Source: Rhodovibrio sodomensis (GTDB lineage: Bacteria > Pseudomonadota > Alphaproteobacteria > Kiloniellales > Rhodovibrionaceae). Taken from it: 45,019 nt of DNA. Made by a program: the position numbers and the translations under genes. The stretch lies in the NCBI RefSeq assembly GCF_016583645.1, contig NZ_NRRL01000032.1:9752-54770 (forward strand), given 5' to 3'. The notes under the pieces were generated by a model. It did no database searches. It had not been told where the DNA came from and worked only from the letters and a program-made list of their open reading frames with translations. Each line of letters starts with the position of its first letter. The stretch's first letter is position 1. Shown here piece by piece: positions 1 to 8,864 of the stretch.

Positions 1-1473
1 CGCCGCTACGGCATCGCGCTCAGGGTGCGGCGCGACGGCAACCGCCTGACCCAGACGCTGAAGGCGCCGCTGGCGTTCACCGCCGCCGCGGTGGCGGGCG
101 ACGGCCCGTCGCCCAGCCAGATCAACGGCAACGGCTTGCAGCACCTTCAGGAGTTCGAGGCCGAGCTGGAGACGGCGGAACCTGACCTGGCACGGATCGA
201 CGACGCCGATTTGCAGGCGCTGTTCCGGCGGGAATCGCTCGCCGACGAGCTGGAGCCGGTGTTCACCACCACCTTCGACCGCCGCACGGTGCCGCTGGAA
301 ATGGCGGACACCGCGGTCGAACTGGCGCTGGACCAGGGCTATATCCGCGGCGCCGACGACCAGGAGCAGATCTGCGAGGCGGAGCTGGAGCTCAAGGCCG
401 GGCGGCCGTCGCGTCTGTACGAGCTGGCGCTGATGCTGGCGCGCGACGTCGGCTTCCGGCTGGAGGGCCGCAGCAAGGCGGCGCGCGGCTACCAGCTCTA
501 CGCCGCCGAGCCGCCGAAGCCCTACAAGGCGGCCAAGCCGCTGCTGGAGCCGGGCCAGACGGTGGCAGAAGCGTTCACCCGCCAGGCACGCAGCTGCGTC
601 GACCAGGTGCGCGCGAACGAGGCCGCCGTGCTCGACGGCCGCGATCCCGAGGGCGTTCACCAGATGCGCGTCGGCCTGCGCCGCCTGCGCGCGCTGGTCA
701 CGGTCTACAAGAGCGTGTTCGCCGCGGAGCCGTACAGCTACCTGCGCACCGAGCTGCGCTGGCTGCAGCAGCAGCTGGGGCCGGCGCGCGAATGGGACGT
801 TTTCCGGGCGGAGACGCTGGTGCCGCTGCGCAACCGCCTGCCCTCGGAAGACAGCCTGGAGCTGCTGGAGACGGAGGCGCACGGCCTGCAGCGCGAAGGT
901 TACGAGCAGGCGCGCACCGCCGTGACCGACCCGCGCACGGCCGAGCTGCTGCTGCGTCTGGAGCTGTGGCTCGCCGAGGGCGGCTGGCGCGCGTCTTCCG
1001 TGCCGGGGCAGGACGATCAAGGCGACCAGCCGGTCGAGCCGTTCGCCCGGGCCACGCTCGCCAAGCGCGCCAAGAAGGTGACCAAGCTCGGACAGCGCCA
1101 CGACACGCTGAGCGAGGGCGAACTGCACCGCTTGCGCATCCAGTGCAAGAAGCTGCGCTACGCCAGCGAGTTCTTCGCCGGCCTGTTCCCAAAGAAGGCG
1201 ACCAAGCGCTACCTGAAGGGGCAGGAGGCGATCCAGGACCGCTTGGGCGCGGTCAACGACGCAGCCACCGGCCAGCGCTTGCTGGACGATCTGGACCGGC
1301 GGCTGAGCAACAAGCGCGCGCCGGAGGCCGGCGGCAGCGGCGAGGCGCTGGCCGCCAACGCCACCGGCATCGTGCTCGGCTGGCAAGCGGCGCTGATGGA
1401 CCGCGAACTCGCCGCCTTCCACGCCACCTGGGACGACTTCGCCGCGCAGAAGCCGTTCTGGAAGAAGGGGTAG
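1..1473 (+). CDS. CYTH-CHAD domain protein (inorganic triphosphatase type), 5' end outside window
   Basis: The reading frame is open from base 1 to the TAG at 1471-1473, so the gene starts upstream and about 490 codons are visible. The first residues (YGIALRVRRDGN...QTLK) are the middle of a CYTH domain, and an ELELK motif with a following leucine-rich helix (about residues 125-155) is its distal half. CYTH proteins hydrolyse inorganic triphosphate or related triphosphates inside a metal-binding beta tunnel. From about residue 195 a CHAD domain follows, with HQMRVGLRRLRALV near residue 220 and LHRLRIQCKKLRYASEFF near residue 376. CHAD is a helical, basic domain that binds polyphosphate. The total length fits YgiF-like CYTH-CHAD fusions. 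The neighbours ppk and ppx support a polyphosphate role. Domain identity is firm; the exact substrate is inferred. Confidence 0.9.
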   Translation, partial: RRYGIALRVRRDGNRLTQTLKAPLAFTAAAVAGDGPSPSQINGNGLQHLQEFEAELETAEPDLARIDDADLQALFRRESLADELEPVFTTTFDRRTVPLEMADTAVELALDQGYIRGADDQEQICEAELELKAGRPSRLYELALMLARDVGFRLEGRSKAARGYQLYAAEPPKPYKAAKPLLEPGQTVAEAFTRQARSCVDQVRANEAAVLDGRDPEGVHQMRVGLRRLRALVTVYKSVFAAEPYSYLRTELRWLQQQLGPAREWDVFRAETLVPLRNRLPSEDSLELLETEAHGLQREGYEQARTAVTDPRTAELLLRLELWLAEGGWRASSVPGQDDQGDQPVEPFARATLAKRAKKVTKLGQRHDTLSEGELHRLRIQCKKLRYASEFFAGLFPKKATKRYLKGQEAIQDRLGAVNDAATGQRLLDDLDRRLSNKRAPEAGGSGEALAANATGIVLGWQAALMDRELAAFHATWDDFAAQKPFWKKG

Positions 1474-1490
1474 GGCCGACCTTTTCAAGC

Positions 1491-1606
1491 CCCCTCCTCC
1501 ATTGGGAGGAGGGGCTCGGGAGGAGGGACTACGGGGGTCGACGCCGCGGGCCTATGCCGTGGGCAACCTCCTCTCCCCGGCTCTCTCCTCCCAGTGGAGG
1601 AGAGGG
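1491..1606. repeat. Paired CTCCTCC/GGAGGAG palindromes between convergent genes
   Basis: Two hairpins lie between the CYTH-CHAD stop and the sixA stop. The first has a perfect 10-bp stem (1491-1500 with 1505-1514) around an ATTG loop. The second has a 9-bp stem (1583-1591 with 1596-1604) around a CAGT loop. About 70 bp of GC-rich sequence separates them. They probably act as bidirectional terminators. The layout resembles the element at 14517-14642, so I treat them as one dispersed palindrome family. Confidence 0.6.
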
Positions 1607-1636
1607 GGTGCGACAGGCGCAACTGCTCGGCCGGCG

Positions 1637-2155
1637 CTACTCGGCCAAGTCCTTCGGCCGGACGAACCGGGCCAGATACCCGGTGTCGCGGCCGATCGAC
1701 TCCCAGGCATCGAGCTCGAAGGTGAACTCGGCCACCGCGGCGGTGGGGTACTTGCTCTGCATCGTGGCCAGCGCCTTGGTGTCGCCGCCGCCGGCCAGCA
1801 GCGCCGCGGCCTCTTCCATCGCCGGGTTGTGGCCGACCAGCATCAGGGTGTCGACGCGCGCCGGCGCCCCCTGGGCGATCGCGATCAGCTGGTCCGGGCC
1901 GGCGTCGTAGACGCTGCGGCGGATGTCGACCTCGGGCGCCGGCTGCAGCTCCCGGGCGACCAGGTCCCAGGTTTCGTGGGCGCGCGCCGCGCTGGAGCAG
2001 ATCACCAGATCCGGGCGCCGGGCCTCGGTGCGCAGCCAGACCGCCATGCGCGGGGCCGCTTGGCGCCCGCGCGCCGCCAGCGGGCGGTCGTGGTCGGCGA
2101 GCGTGGGATCGTCCCAGCTGGATTTGGCGTGGCGCAGCAGATAGAGCGTCTTCAT
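1637..2155 (-). CDS. sixA: Phosphohistidine phosphatase SixA family protein
   Basis: A 172-residue protein of the histidine phosphatase (phosphoglycerate-mutase-like) superfamily. The N-terminus MKTLYLLRHAKSSW carries the RH signature with the nucleophilic His9. SSAARAHET supplies the phosphate-binding region and VGHNPAMEE the second catalytic histidine. The short length and the RHAKS form are typical of SixA, which removes phosphate from phosphohistidine, classically on histidine phosphotransfer domains. I start it at the ATG at 2155 because this places the beta-strand/RHG motif at the very N-terminus; the longer frame upstream is low-complexity Arg/Pro. It is divergent from ppk and convergent with the CYTH-CHAD gene. 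The physiological target here cannot be read from sequence. Confidence 0.88.
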   Translation of the reverse strand: MKTLYLLRHAKSSWDDPTLADHDRPLAARGRQAAPRMAVWLRTEARRPDLVICSSAARAHETWDLVARELQPAPEVDIRRSVYDAGPDQLIAIAQGAPARVDTLMLVGHNPAMEEAAALLAGGGDTKALATMQSKYPTAAVAEFTFELDAWESIGRDTGYLARFVRPKDLAE

Positions 2156-2405
2156 CGCCGGCTCCGTGGCGGACAGGTTGGCTGACGTCGGCTCGGGGCA
2201 ACGCAGGGCGGGCACGCGCCGTGTAAACCGGATATAGGTCCGCGCCCGACGCCCTGACACCCGGGGCCCTGACTCCCGGCGCGCTGACACCGGGCCTCGG
2301 ACATGCGCCCGCGTCCGCCGCGCTGTCATCGGCGGTTCATTTTGCGTTGGCCAGCGAATGCCGTAGTTTGAAAGACTTGACATCGCGAACCAGTAAGAGG
2401 CGACG

Positions 2406-4625
2406 TTGACCGAAAGCCAGTACCCCACGGCCCCGCAGCTTGACGACGAAGCGCGCCTGCATCTGGAAGCCGCCACCGACGGGCGCGTCGACATGGCCGC
2501 GAGCGAGGCCGACGCGGAAGGCCGCTACATCAACCGCGAGCTGTCCTGGCTGGACTTCAACGAGCGCGTCCTGGAGGAAGCGTTCAACCAGAATCATCCG
2601 CTGCTCGAGCGGCTGCGCTTCCTGTCGATCTCGGCCTCCAACCTGGACGAGTTCTACATGGTCCGCGTGGCGGGCCTGAAGGGTCAGGTGCGCGCCGGCG
2701 TGACCACGCCCAGCCCGGACAGCCTGACGCCCGCCCAGCAATTGCAGGCGATCAACAAGCGCGCCGGCGATCTGGTGCGCCGGCAGCAGGCCAGCTGGGT
2801 CGAGCTGCGCCGGCTGCTGCGTCAGGCCAATGTCAGCGTGGTCGATTCCAGCGAGCTGACCCCGGACGAGAGCAGCTGGGTGGAGCGCTACTTCAAGGAG
2901 CAGATCTTCCCGGTCCTGACCCCGATCGCGGTCGACCCGGCGCACCCGTTTCCGTTCGTCCCCAACGCCGGCTTCGCCATGGTGCTGCAGCTGCGCCGGA
3001 AGGAGGACGACGAGAACATCGACGCCTTGATGATGATGCCCCCGCAGCTGGAGCGGTTCATCCGGATTCCGGTCGAGGAGGGCAGCCAGGAGATCCGGTT
3101 CCTGCGCATCGAACAGGCGATCGAGCTTTACCTCGACGAGCTGTTCCCGGGCCTGGAAGTGATCTCGATGGGCTACTTCCGGGTGCTGCGCGATAGCGAC
3201 ATCGAGATCGAGGAGGAAGCCGAGGACCTGGTGCGCGTGTTCGAAAGCGCGCTCAAGCGCCGGCGCCGCGGCTCCGCGATCCGGCTGTCGATCAACGCCG
3301 AGATGCCCGACGACCTGCGCAGCTTCATCGTGCGCGAACTCAACGTGCTGCAGGAGGACGTGTTCGAGCTGGACGGCCTGATCGGCCTGCCGGACGTCAA
3401 GCAGCTGATCGTGGAAGACCGCCGGGACCTGGTGTTCAAGCCGTTCAACCCGCGCTTCCCCGAACGCATCCGCGACTTCGGCGGCGACTGCTTCGCCGCG
3501 ATCCGGCAGAAGGACATCGTGGTCCACCATCCCTACGAGTCGTTCGACGTGGTGGTGCAGTTCCTGCACCAGGCGGCGAACGATCCCGCCGTGGTCGCGA
3601 TCAAGCAGACGCTTTACCGGACCAGCGAGGACAGCCCGATCATCGCCGCGCTGATCGAGGCGGCGGAAGCCGGCAAGTCGGTGACCGCGCTGGTCGAGCT
3701 GAAGGCTCGGTTCGACGAGGAGCGCAACATCCGCTGGGCGCGCAACCTGGAGCGCGCGGGCGTGCAGGTCGTCTACGGCTTCATTTCGCTGAAGACTCAC
3801 GCCAAGGTGTCGCTGGTGGTCCGGCGCGAGGGCTGGGGCCTGCGCTCCTACTGCCACTACGGCACCGGCAACTACCACCCGATCACGGCGAAGATCTATA
3901 CCGACCTGTCGTTCTTCACGACCGACCCGGCGCTGTGCCTGGATGCCGCGCGGCTGTTCAACTACATGACCGGCTATGCCAAGCCGACCCCGATGAAGAA
4001 GATCGCGGTCGCGCCGCTCGACCTGCGGGAGAAGCTGGTCCAGGAGATCGACAACGAGATCGCGCACGTCCAGGCCGGCCGGCCGGGGCAGATCTGGGCC
4101 AAGATGAACTCGCTGGTCGACATCGGCATCATCGACAAGCTGTACGAGGCGAGCCAGGCGGGCGTGGAGATCGAGCTGGTGGTCCGCGGTATCTGCTGCC
4201 TGCGCCCGGGCGTGCCCGGCATGAGCGACAACATCGAGGTGAAGTCGATCGTCGGCCGGTTCCTGGAGCACAGCCGGATCGCCTGCTTCGGCGCGGGCTA
4301 CGGCCTACCGTCGCCGGAAGCCAAGGTGTACATTTCCTCCGCCGACTGGATGCCGCGCAACCTGGACCGCCGGGTGGAGACGCTGGTACCGATCGAGAAC
4401 GCGACTGTGCACCAGCAGATCCTGGATCAGATCATGATCGCCAACCTGAAGGACGCCGCCCAGTCCTGGGAGATGAACCCGGATGGCAGTTGGGGCCGCG
4501 TCACCACCGACGAGGATGCGTTCAGCGCCCATACCTACTTCATGACCAACCCCAGCCTGTCCGGGCGCGGCAGCGCGCTGCGCAAGGCCAAGAAGGCCCC
4601 GCGGCTGCAGCTGGGGCGTAACTAG
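2406..4625 (+). CDS. ppk: Polyphosphate kinase 1
   Basis: A 739-residue PPK1, which reversibly makes inorganic polyphosphate from the terminal phosphate of ATP. The N-terminal helical domain contains [17 protein letters not shown] (about residues 42-58). A head domain follows, then two phospholipase-D-like catalytic domains with [15 protein letters not shown], the [11 protein letters not shown] stretch carrying the phosphorylated histidine motif, and [19 protein letters not shown]. Length is normal for the family. The start is TTG at 2406, chosen because AAGAGG lies 6 bases upstream and the next internal Met codons are deep in the conserved N-domain. The ppx gene follows after 38 bases on the same strand, giving a synthesis/degradation pair. 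Assignment is very secure. Confidence 0.97.
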   Translation: MTESQYPTAPQLDDEARLHLEAATDGRVDMAASEADAEGRYINRELSWLDFNERVLEEAFNQNHPLLERLRFLSISASNLDEFYMVRVAGLKGQVRAGVTTPSPDSLTPAQQLQAINKRAGDLVRRQQASWVELRRLLRQANVSVVDSSELTPDESSWVERYFKEQIFPVLTPIAVDPAHPFPFVPNAGFAMVLQLRRKEDDENIDALMMMPPQLERFIRIPVEEGSQEIRFLRIEQAIELYLDELFPGLEVISMGYFRVLRDSDIEIEEEAEDLVRVFESALKRRRRGSAIRLSINAEMPDDLRSFIVRELNVLQEDVFELDGLIGLPDVKQLIVEDRRDLVFKPFNPRFPERIRDFGGDCFAAIRQKDIVVHHPYESFDVVVQFLHQAANDPAVVAIKQTLYRTSEDSPIIAALIEAAEAGKSVTALVELKARFDEERNIRWARNLERAGVQVVYGFISLKTHAKVSLVVRREGWGLRSYCHYGTGNYHPITAKIYTDLSFFTTDPALCLDAARLFNYMTGYAKPTPMKKIAVAPLDLREKLVQEIDNEIAHVQAGRPGQIWAKMNSLVDIGIIDKLYEASQAGVEIELVVRGICCLRPGVPGMSDNIEVKSIVGRFLEHSRIACFGAGYGLPSPEAKVYISSADWMPRNLDRRVETLVPIENATVHQQILDQIMIANLKDAAQSWEMNPDGSWGRVTTDEDAFSAHTYFMTNPSLSGRGSALRKAKKAPRLQLGRN

Positions 4626-4663
4626 CTCTCGCCCCGCGCGCGTTCCGGCGGTACCACATCCGC

Positions 4664-6190
4664 ATGGCGCCTTCAGCTTCCAGCCCCCAATCCCTGTCCG
4701 CCGCGGACACCGTGCCCGCCGGCCTCGGCGAGGCGCGCGTCGGCGTGGTCGACGTCGGTTCCAACTCGATCCGGCTGGTCGTGTTCGACAAGCTCGACCG
4801 CGCGCCGACCCCGGTGTTCAACGAGCGCGTGCTGTGCGGGCTCGGCCGCGGCATGGACGAGACCGGCCGGCTGAACGACGACGGGGTCAAGCTGGCGCTG
4901 ACCAACCTGGACCGGTTCGCCCGGATCGCGCGGGCGATGGAGGTCGGCCGGCTCGACCTGATCGCCACCGCCGCCACCCGCGACGCGACGAACGGCCCGC
5001 AGTTCGTCGCCGACGTGGAGCGGCGCACCGGCTGCAAGGTGGCCGTGCTGTCGGGCCTGTCGGAAGCCCGGCTGGCGGCGCTCGGCGTGGTTTCCTCGAT
5101 GCCCGAGGCGACCGGGCTGATGGGCGACCTTGGCGGCGGCAGCCTGGAACTGGTCCGGCTCGACCACGGCGCGCTCGGCGACGCCGTTAGTCTGCCGCTC
5201 GGACCGCTGCGCCTGGCGGAGGTGTCCGGCGGCTCGCGCGATGCCGCGGTGGCGGAGATCGACCGGCAGCTGGATGCCGTCGAGTGGCTGGCCGAGGCCG
5301 GCGGCGCCGACTTCTTCCCGGTCGGCGGGGCGTGGCGCGCGCTGGCGCGCATCCACATGGAGCAGACCCAATACCCGCTGCACGTGATCCACGGCTACAC
5401 GCTGCAGCGGCGCACCGCGCAGGACATGGCGCGGGTGGTCTCGCGCCTGGGCCCGCGCTCGCTCGCGCGGATCCGCGGGGTGTCGAAACGCCGGCTGGAG
5501 ACGCTGCCCTACGCCGCGCTGCTGATGGGCCGGGTGCTGCGCCGGCTGCGGCCCGAGCAGGTCACCTTCTCCGCTTTCGGCCTGCGCGAGGGGCACCTGT
5601 TCGATCAGCTGAGCCCGGAGCAGCAACGGCGCGACCCGCTGATCGCCGCGGCGAGCGACCTGGCCCGGGCGGAAGGACGGTTCGGCGATCTGGGCGCGGA
5701 GATGTTCGACTGGACCGAGCCGCTGTTCCAGGACGAGACCCGCGAGGAGCGGCGCCTGCGCAAGGCGGCCGGGCACCTGGCCGACATCGCCTGGCGCGAA
5801 CATCCGGACTACCGCGCGGTGCAGGCGCTCTACCGCATCCTGCGCCTCCCGCTGTTGGCGCTGAACCACGCCGAGCGGGCGTTTCTCGCCTATACCGCGT
5901 TCGTCCGCTACGGCGGCAAGCCGCACGAGGACGCCGCCCAGACCCCGCGCCAGCTGATGGACACCCGGCAGATCGAACGGGCGGAGATCGTCGGCAACGC
6001 CTTGCGCCTGGGTATCACCGTCTCCGCCGGCACCCGCGGGCTTTTGACCAACGCCCGTCTGGAATGGACCGGCGACACCCTGAACGTCCGCCTGCCCGAC
6101 GACACCAGCGCCGCTCCCGGCGAGGTGGTGGAAAAGCGCCTCAAGGCGCTGGTCAAGGCGGTCGGGGCGCGGCGGGGCGAGGTGTTTTAG
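4664..6190 (+). CDS. ppx: Exopolyphosphatase (Ppx/GppA family)
   Basis: A 508-residue member of the ASKHA-fold Ppx/GppA phosphatases, which remove terminal phosphates from polyphosphate and, in some members, hydrolyse pppGpp. VGVVDVGSNSIRLVVFD (about residues 26-42) is the first phosphate-binding loop, TAATRDATNGPQFVADVERRTG the next conserved block, and GDLGGGSLELVRL (about residues 149-161) the second phosphate-binding loop. The C-terminal half has the helical HD-like extension of longer Ppx proteins. It starts at the ATG at 4664, 38 bases after ppk, and is probably cotranscribed with it. Pairing with ppk makes polyphosphate the likelier main substrate than pppGpp. Confidence 0.93.
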   Translation: MAPSASSPQSLSAADTVPAGLGEARVGVVDVGSNSIRLVVFDKLDRAPTPVFNERVLCGLGRGMDETGRLNDDGVKLALTNLDRFARIARAMEVGRLDLIATAATRDATNGPQFVADVERRTGCKVAVLSGLSEARLAALGVVSSMPEATGLMGDLGGGSLELVRLDHGALGDAVSLPLGPLRLAEVSGGSRDAAVAEIDRQLDAVEWLAEAGGADFFPVGGAWRALARIHMEQTQYPLHVIHGYTLQRRTAQDMARVVSRLGPRSLARIRGVSKRRLETLPYAALLMGRVLRRLRPEQVTFSAFGLREGHLFDQLSPEQQRRDPLIAAASDLARAEGRFGDLGAEMFDWTEPLFQDETREERRLRKAAGHLADIAWREHPDYRAVQALYRILRLPLLALNHAERAFLAYTAFVRYGGKPHEDAAQTPRQLMDTRQIERAEIVGNALRLGITVSAGTRGLLTNARLEWTGDTLNVRLPDDTSAAPGEVVEKRLKALVKAVGARRGEVF

Positions 6191-6505
6191 GGGATCGGTC
6201 GCGGCCCCCTGCGTCCCAGCCGGCGCCCGGGAATGCCTCGGGCGGTTGAGCCGGATCGTCCCGAACCATGTTTCACCGGCCAGCCGTGTCGTGCGTGCGT
6301 CCGCCGTGCCGCGCGCGTTCGCCAGCGTCCTTGGCGCGCCGGAAACGTCGCGCGCCCGGAAATTTCGCGCACTTGGAATTAATCAAGGTTAAGTAAACGA
6401 ATCTTCATCTCGCCGCAATCGGCGTTTCATCGCCGTGCGTTTACCCCGTTTCGCGCCGTTCGGGAACGACGGCGATATGAAATCAATTTCGAGGGGATCG
6501 ATAGG
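6191..6505. other. 315-bp intergenic region upstream of phytase-like gene
   Basis: No credible gene is present. The left part (to about 6360) is GC-rich. From about 6370 the sequence becomes AT-rich (GGAATTAATCAAGGTTAAGT), as expected of a promoter region, and contains the 11-base-period repeats listed separately. GAGGGG about 13 bases before, and AGG immediately before, the ATG at 6506 are the only ribosome-binding candidates. TTAA half-sites occur 6 bases apart rather than the 7 expected for CtrA. Confidence 0.6.
6402..6430 (+). promoter_or_regulatory. Pho-box-like direct repeats
   Basis: Three 7-mers occur at exact 11-base spacing: TCTTCAT (6402-6408), CCGCAAT (6413-6419) and GTTTCAT (6424-6430). 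PhoB binds tandem 11-bp repeats of the form CTGTCAT plus four bases, so the spacing and the shared TCAT ends of the outer copies fit. The middle copy is weak. The downstream gene encodes an exported phytase-like protein, which suits phosphate-starvation control. This is inference from pattern and context. Confidence 0.4.
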
Positions 6506-7900
6506 ATGAAGCGCACTTCAATGGTTGCGACCATGATCTTGGCCGCGGGCGCAGTCTCCGCCGCGCCCGCATCGGCGCAGGAGGCGCACGAGGCGACCCT
6601 GGCGGGGCATGCCTACCTGGCGGCGGATACCTTCGTGCCGATCCCGGACGACGCGCCGGACGCCCTGGCGATCTCGGCGAAGTTCGCGGGGCCGAACAAC
6701 CTGCGCACCGAGCAGCTGGAGACCATCGAGACCAGCTCGTTCATGTCGGCCGACGGCGCGCCGCGCCTGACCGGCGCCGACCGGCCGCACGCGGGCCAGC
6801 CGGTGCAGGGCTTCTCCGGCATCAAGCCGGCCGGCGACGGCGGGTATTACGTCATGGCCGACAACGGCTTCGGCAACAAGGCGAACTCGCCCGACGCCAT
6901 GCTGATGGTGCACAAGGTCGATCCCGCCTGGGAGCGCGGCGAGGTCGAGCTGGAGGAGACGATCTATCTCAAGGATCCGAACAAGGTCCTGCCGTTCCAG
7001 CTGACCAACGAGAACACCGAGAACCGCTACCTGACCGGCTCCGACTTCGATCCCGAAAGCTTCCAGATCGTCGAGAACGCGAACGGCGAGACCCGCTTCT
7101 GGTTCGGCGACGAGTTCGGACCCTACCTGTTCGCGACGACGCCCGAGGGCGTGGTCACCGAGTTCCACCAGGTAAAGGTCGACGGCGAGATCGTGCGCTC
7201 GCCGGACCATTTCGCGCTCAAGCTGCCGACCGAACCGGGCGGCTCCGTCGACTTCTCGGTGCGCCGCAGCCGCGGTTTGGAGGGCATGGCCGCCAGCCCG
7301 GACGGCAAGATGCTCTACCCGATGTTCGAGGGGCCGCTCTACCGCAACGGCAGCTACGAGGCCGCCCAGGGTGGTCAGTTCCTCCGCATCGTCGAGTTCG
7401 ACGTGTCCGAGGGTGAATTCACCGGCCGAAGCTTCAAGTACCCGCTCGCTCAGAACGGTCTGTCGATCGGCGACTTCAACATGATCGACGATAACAGCGC
7501 GCTGGTGATCGAGCGCGACTGGGGCGAAGGCCGGCCGGCCAAGGCCTGCGAGGGCGAGCCCACGCCCAACTGCTTCAACAAACCGGCGAAGTTCAAGCGC
7601 GTCTACACGATCAGCTTCGACGGCGTGAAGGACGGCGGGTTCGTCAAGAAGACCGGCTACGTCGACCTGATGAACATCAAGGACCCGAACGACAACGCGG
7701 TCCTGGGCGGCCAGGGTAAGGGCTTCACCTTCCCGCTGGTGACCATCGAGGACGTCCACATGGTCGACGACCGGCACATCATCGTCGGCAACGACAACAA
7801 CTACGGCGTGTCGATGGGCCGGAAGCTCGGCCAGCAGGACCATAACGAACTGATCCTGCTGGAGACGCCGGAGCTGCTGCAGCAGGCGATGCAGAACTAG
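6506..7900 (+). CDS. Exported esterase-like/phytase-like beta-propeller protein
   Basis: A 464-residue protein with a clear Sec signal peptide (MKRTSMVATMILAAGAVSAAPASAQ, cleavage predicted after ASA around residue 24), so it acts in the periplasm or outside. The mature part matches the phytase-like (esterase-like activity of phytase) family: GFSGIKPAGDGGYYVMADNGFG, WFGDEFGPYLFATTPEG, RSRGLEGMAASPDGKMLYPMFEGPL, and a C-terminal DVHMVDDRHIIVGNDNNYG block, with many acidic residues that could bind calcium. Family members are six-bladed propellers linked to phosphate-ester hydrolysis, but enzymatic proof is sparse. It follows ppk-ppx and has a Pho-box-like repeat upstream. The gene's own TAG lies inside the palindromic repeat at 7899. 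Confidence 0.85.
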   Translation: MKRTSMVATMILAAGAVSAAPASAQEAHEATLAGHAYLAADTFVPIPDDAPDALAISAKFAGPNNLRTEQLETIETSSFMSADGAPRLTGADRPHAGQPVQGFSGIKPAGDGGYYVMADNGFGNKANSPDAMLMVHKVDPAWERGEVELEETIYLKDPNKVLPFQLTNENTENRYLTGSDFDPESFQIVENANGETRFWFGDEFGPYLFATTPEGVVTEFHQVKVDGEIVRSPDHFALKLPTEPGGSVDFSVRRSRGLEGMAASPDGKMLYPMFEGPLYRNGSYEAAQGGQFLRIVEFDVSEGEFTGRSFKYPLAQNGLSIGDFNMIDDNSALVIERDWGEGRPAKACEGEPTPNCFNKPAKFKRVYTISFDGVKDGGFVKKTGYVDLMNIKDPNDNAVLGGQGKGFTFPLVTIEDVHMVDDRHIIVGNDNNYGVSMGRKLGQQDHNELILLETPELLQQAMQN

Positions 7901-8011
7901 AGCAAGATGCTGCAAGGTGAGGCCACCTTTCAGCTGAATCCTGCTCTGCCTTACAGCAGATAGAGCAAAATTGACGATCAATGTCGACTCGACCGTCATC
8001 GATTTTGCTCT
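7899..8011. repeat. Composite intergenic element: two ~50-bp palindromes 14 bp apart (copy 1)
   Basis: Palindrome A (7899-7947) has arms AGAGCAAGAT/ATCCTGCTCT and an inner stem GCTGCAAGGTG/CACCTTTCAGC. A 14-bp gap follows, then palindrome B (7962-8011) with perfect outer arms AGAGCAAAAT/ATTTTGCTCT and a less regular interior. Palindrome A is about 40/49 identical to the reverse complement of 13394-13442. The element begins inside the stop codon of the phytase-like gene and may serve as its terminator. Confidence 0.75.
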
Positions 8012-8145
8012 AGCCGAAGGGAAACCGGCCGGGTGGGCGCAACCGGCCCGCCCGGCCGGCCCGCGTCGCGGCCCAGGCGGCCTTCCGCGGTTGCGCGCCC
8101 GGCGGGGCGTCCCGGATAGTGGGCGCGTGACAGGGAGGTCGGCCG

Positions 8146-8841
8146 ATGCGCGACTATACACTTTACTACTGGCCGGCACCGTTCCGCGGCCAGTTCGTGC
8201 GCGCCGTGCTCGCCCACGTCGAAGCCGACTGGGACGAGGCGGAGCCCGACGAGATCGTCCAGTTGATGGAGGCCGAGCCCGCTGATCAACCGGTCCCCTT
8301 CATCGGGCCGCCGGTGCTGGTCGACCACGCGGCCCAGGTGTCGCTGGCGCAGATGCCGGCGATCCTGGCCTACCTCGGCGATACCTACGGGCTGATCCCG
8401 GGCGACCTCGCGCGCGCGGCGCTGACCCACAAGGTCGTCGCGGACGCGAGCGACGTGCTCTACGAGATGACGCGCTATCACGGCGCGCAGGTGTGGACCC
8501 AAGCGGCCTGGGACAGCTACCGGCCGCGGCTGACGCGCTGGATGGCCGTGTTCGAGGCGCACGGCCGCCGGTCCGGCCTGACCCCGCGGGACGGCACCCT
8601 GCTGGGCACCGAAGAGCCGGGCCTCGCCGATCTGACCGCCCACGTGCTGTGGGGCACGATGACGGCGAAACTGCCCGCGCTCAGACCGCTGCTCGACAGC
8701 ACGGCGCCGGCGGTGGCGGGGCTGTCGGACCGGATCGGCCAGCAGCCGCAGCTGGCCGACTTGCGCCGGCGCAGCGATGCCGCGTTCGGCGACACCTGGT
8801 GCGGCGGAGAGATCGAGGCGTCCCTGCGGGCGGTGCTGTAG
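8146..8841 (+). CDS. Glutathione S-transferase family protein
   Basis: A 231-residue two-domain GST-fold protein. Residues 1-80 form the thioredoxin-like domain: YTLYYWPAPFRGQFVRAVLAHV, then VPFIGPPVLVDHAAQVSLAQMPAILAYLGDTYG, where the segment after PVLVD corresponds to the glutathione-binding loop and helix. The C-terminal helical domain spans about residues 90-220. The GGAGG seven bases before the ATG at 8146 supports this start. It has no operon partner on its strand. Cytosolic GSTs conjugate or isomerise electrophiles; which substrate is used here is not deducible. Family assignment is good, subclass unknown. Confidence 0.85.
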   Translation: MRDYTLYYWPAPFRGQFVRAVLAHVEADWDEAEPDEIVQLMEAEPADQPVPFIGPPVLVDHAAQVSLAQMPAILAYLGDTYGLIPGDLARAALTHKVVADASDVLYEMTRYHGAQVWTQAAWDSYRPRLTRWMAVFEAHGRRSGLTPRDGTLLGTEEPGLADLTAHVLWGTMTAKLPALRPLLDSTAPAVAGLSDRIGQQPQLADLRRRSDAAFGDTWCGGEIEASLRAVL

Positions 8842-8864
8842 CGCCGGTGGCGCCGGGGCGCGGC

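Noticed and set aside
2337..4271. 644-codon open frame on the minus strand opposite ppk
   Set aside because: It is rich in Arg/His/Asp/Leu without any domain and is fully overlapped by a secure ppk gene; it is a high-GC shadow frame.
6376..6394. TTAA-N6-TTAA and similar TTAAC pairs (also near 15980, 21080 and 36763) as CtrA sites
   Set aside because: CtrA needs TTAA-N7-TTAA. The spacings here are 6, 3, 4 and 5 bases, so I do not call them.
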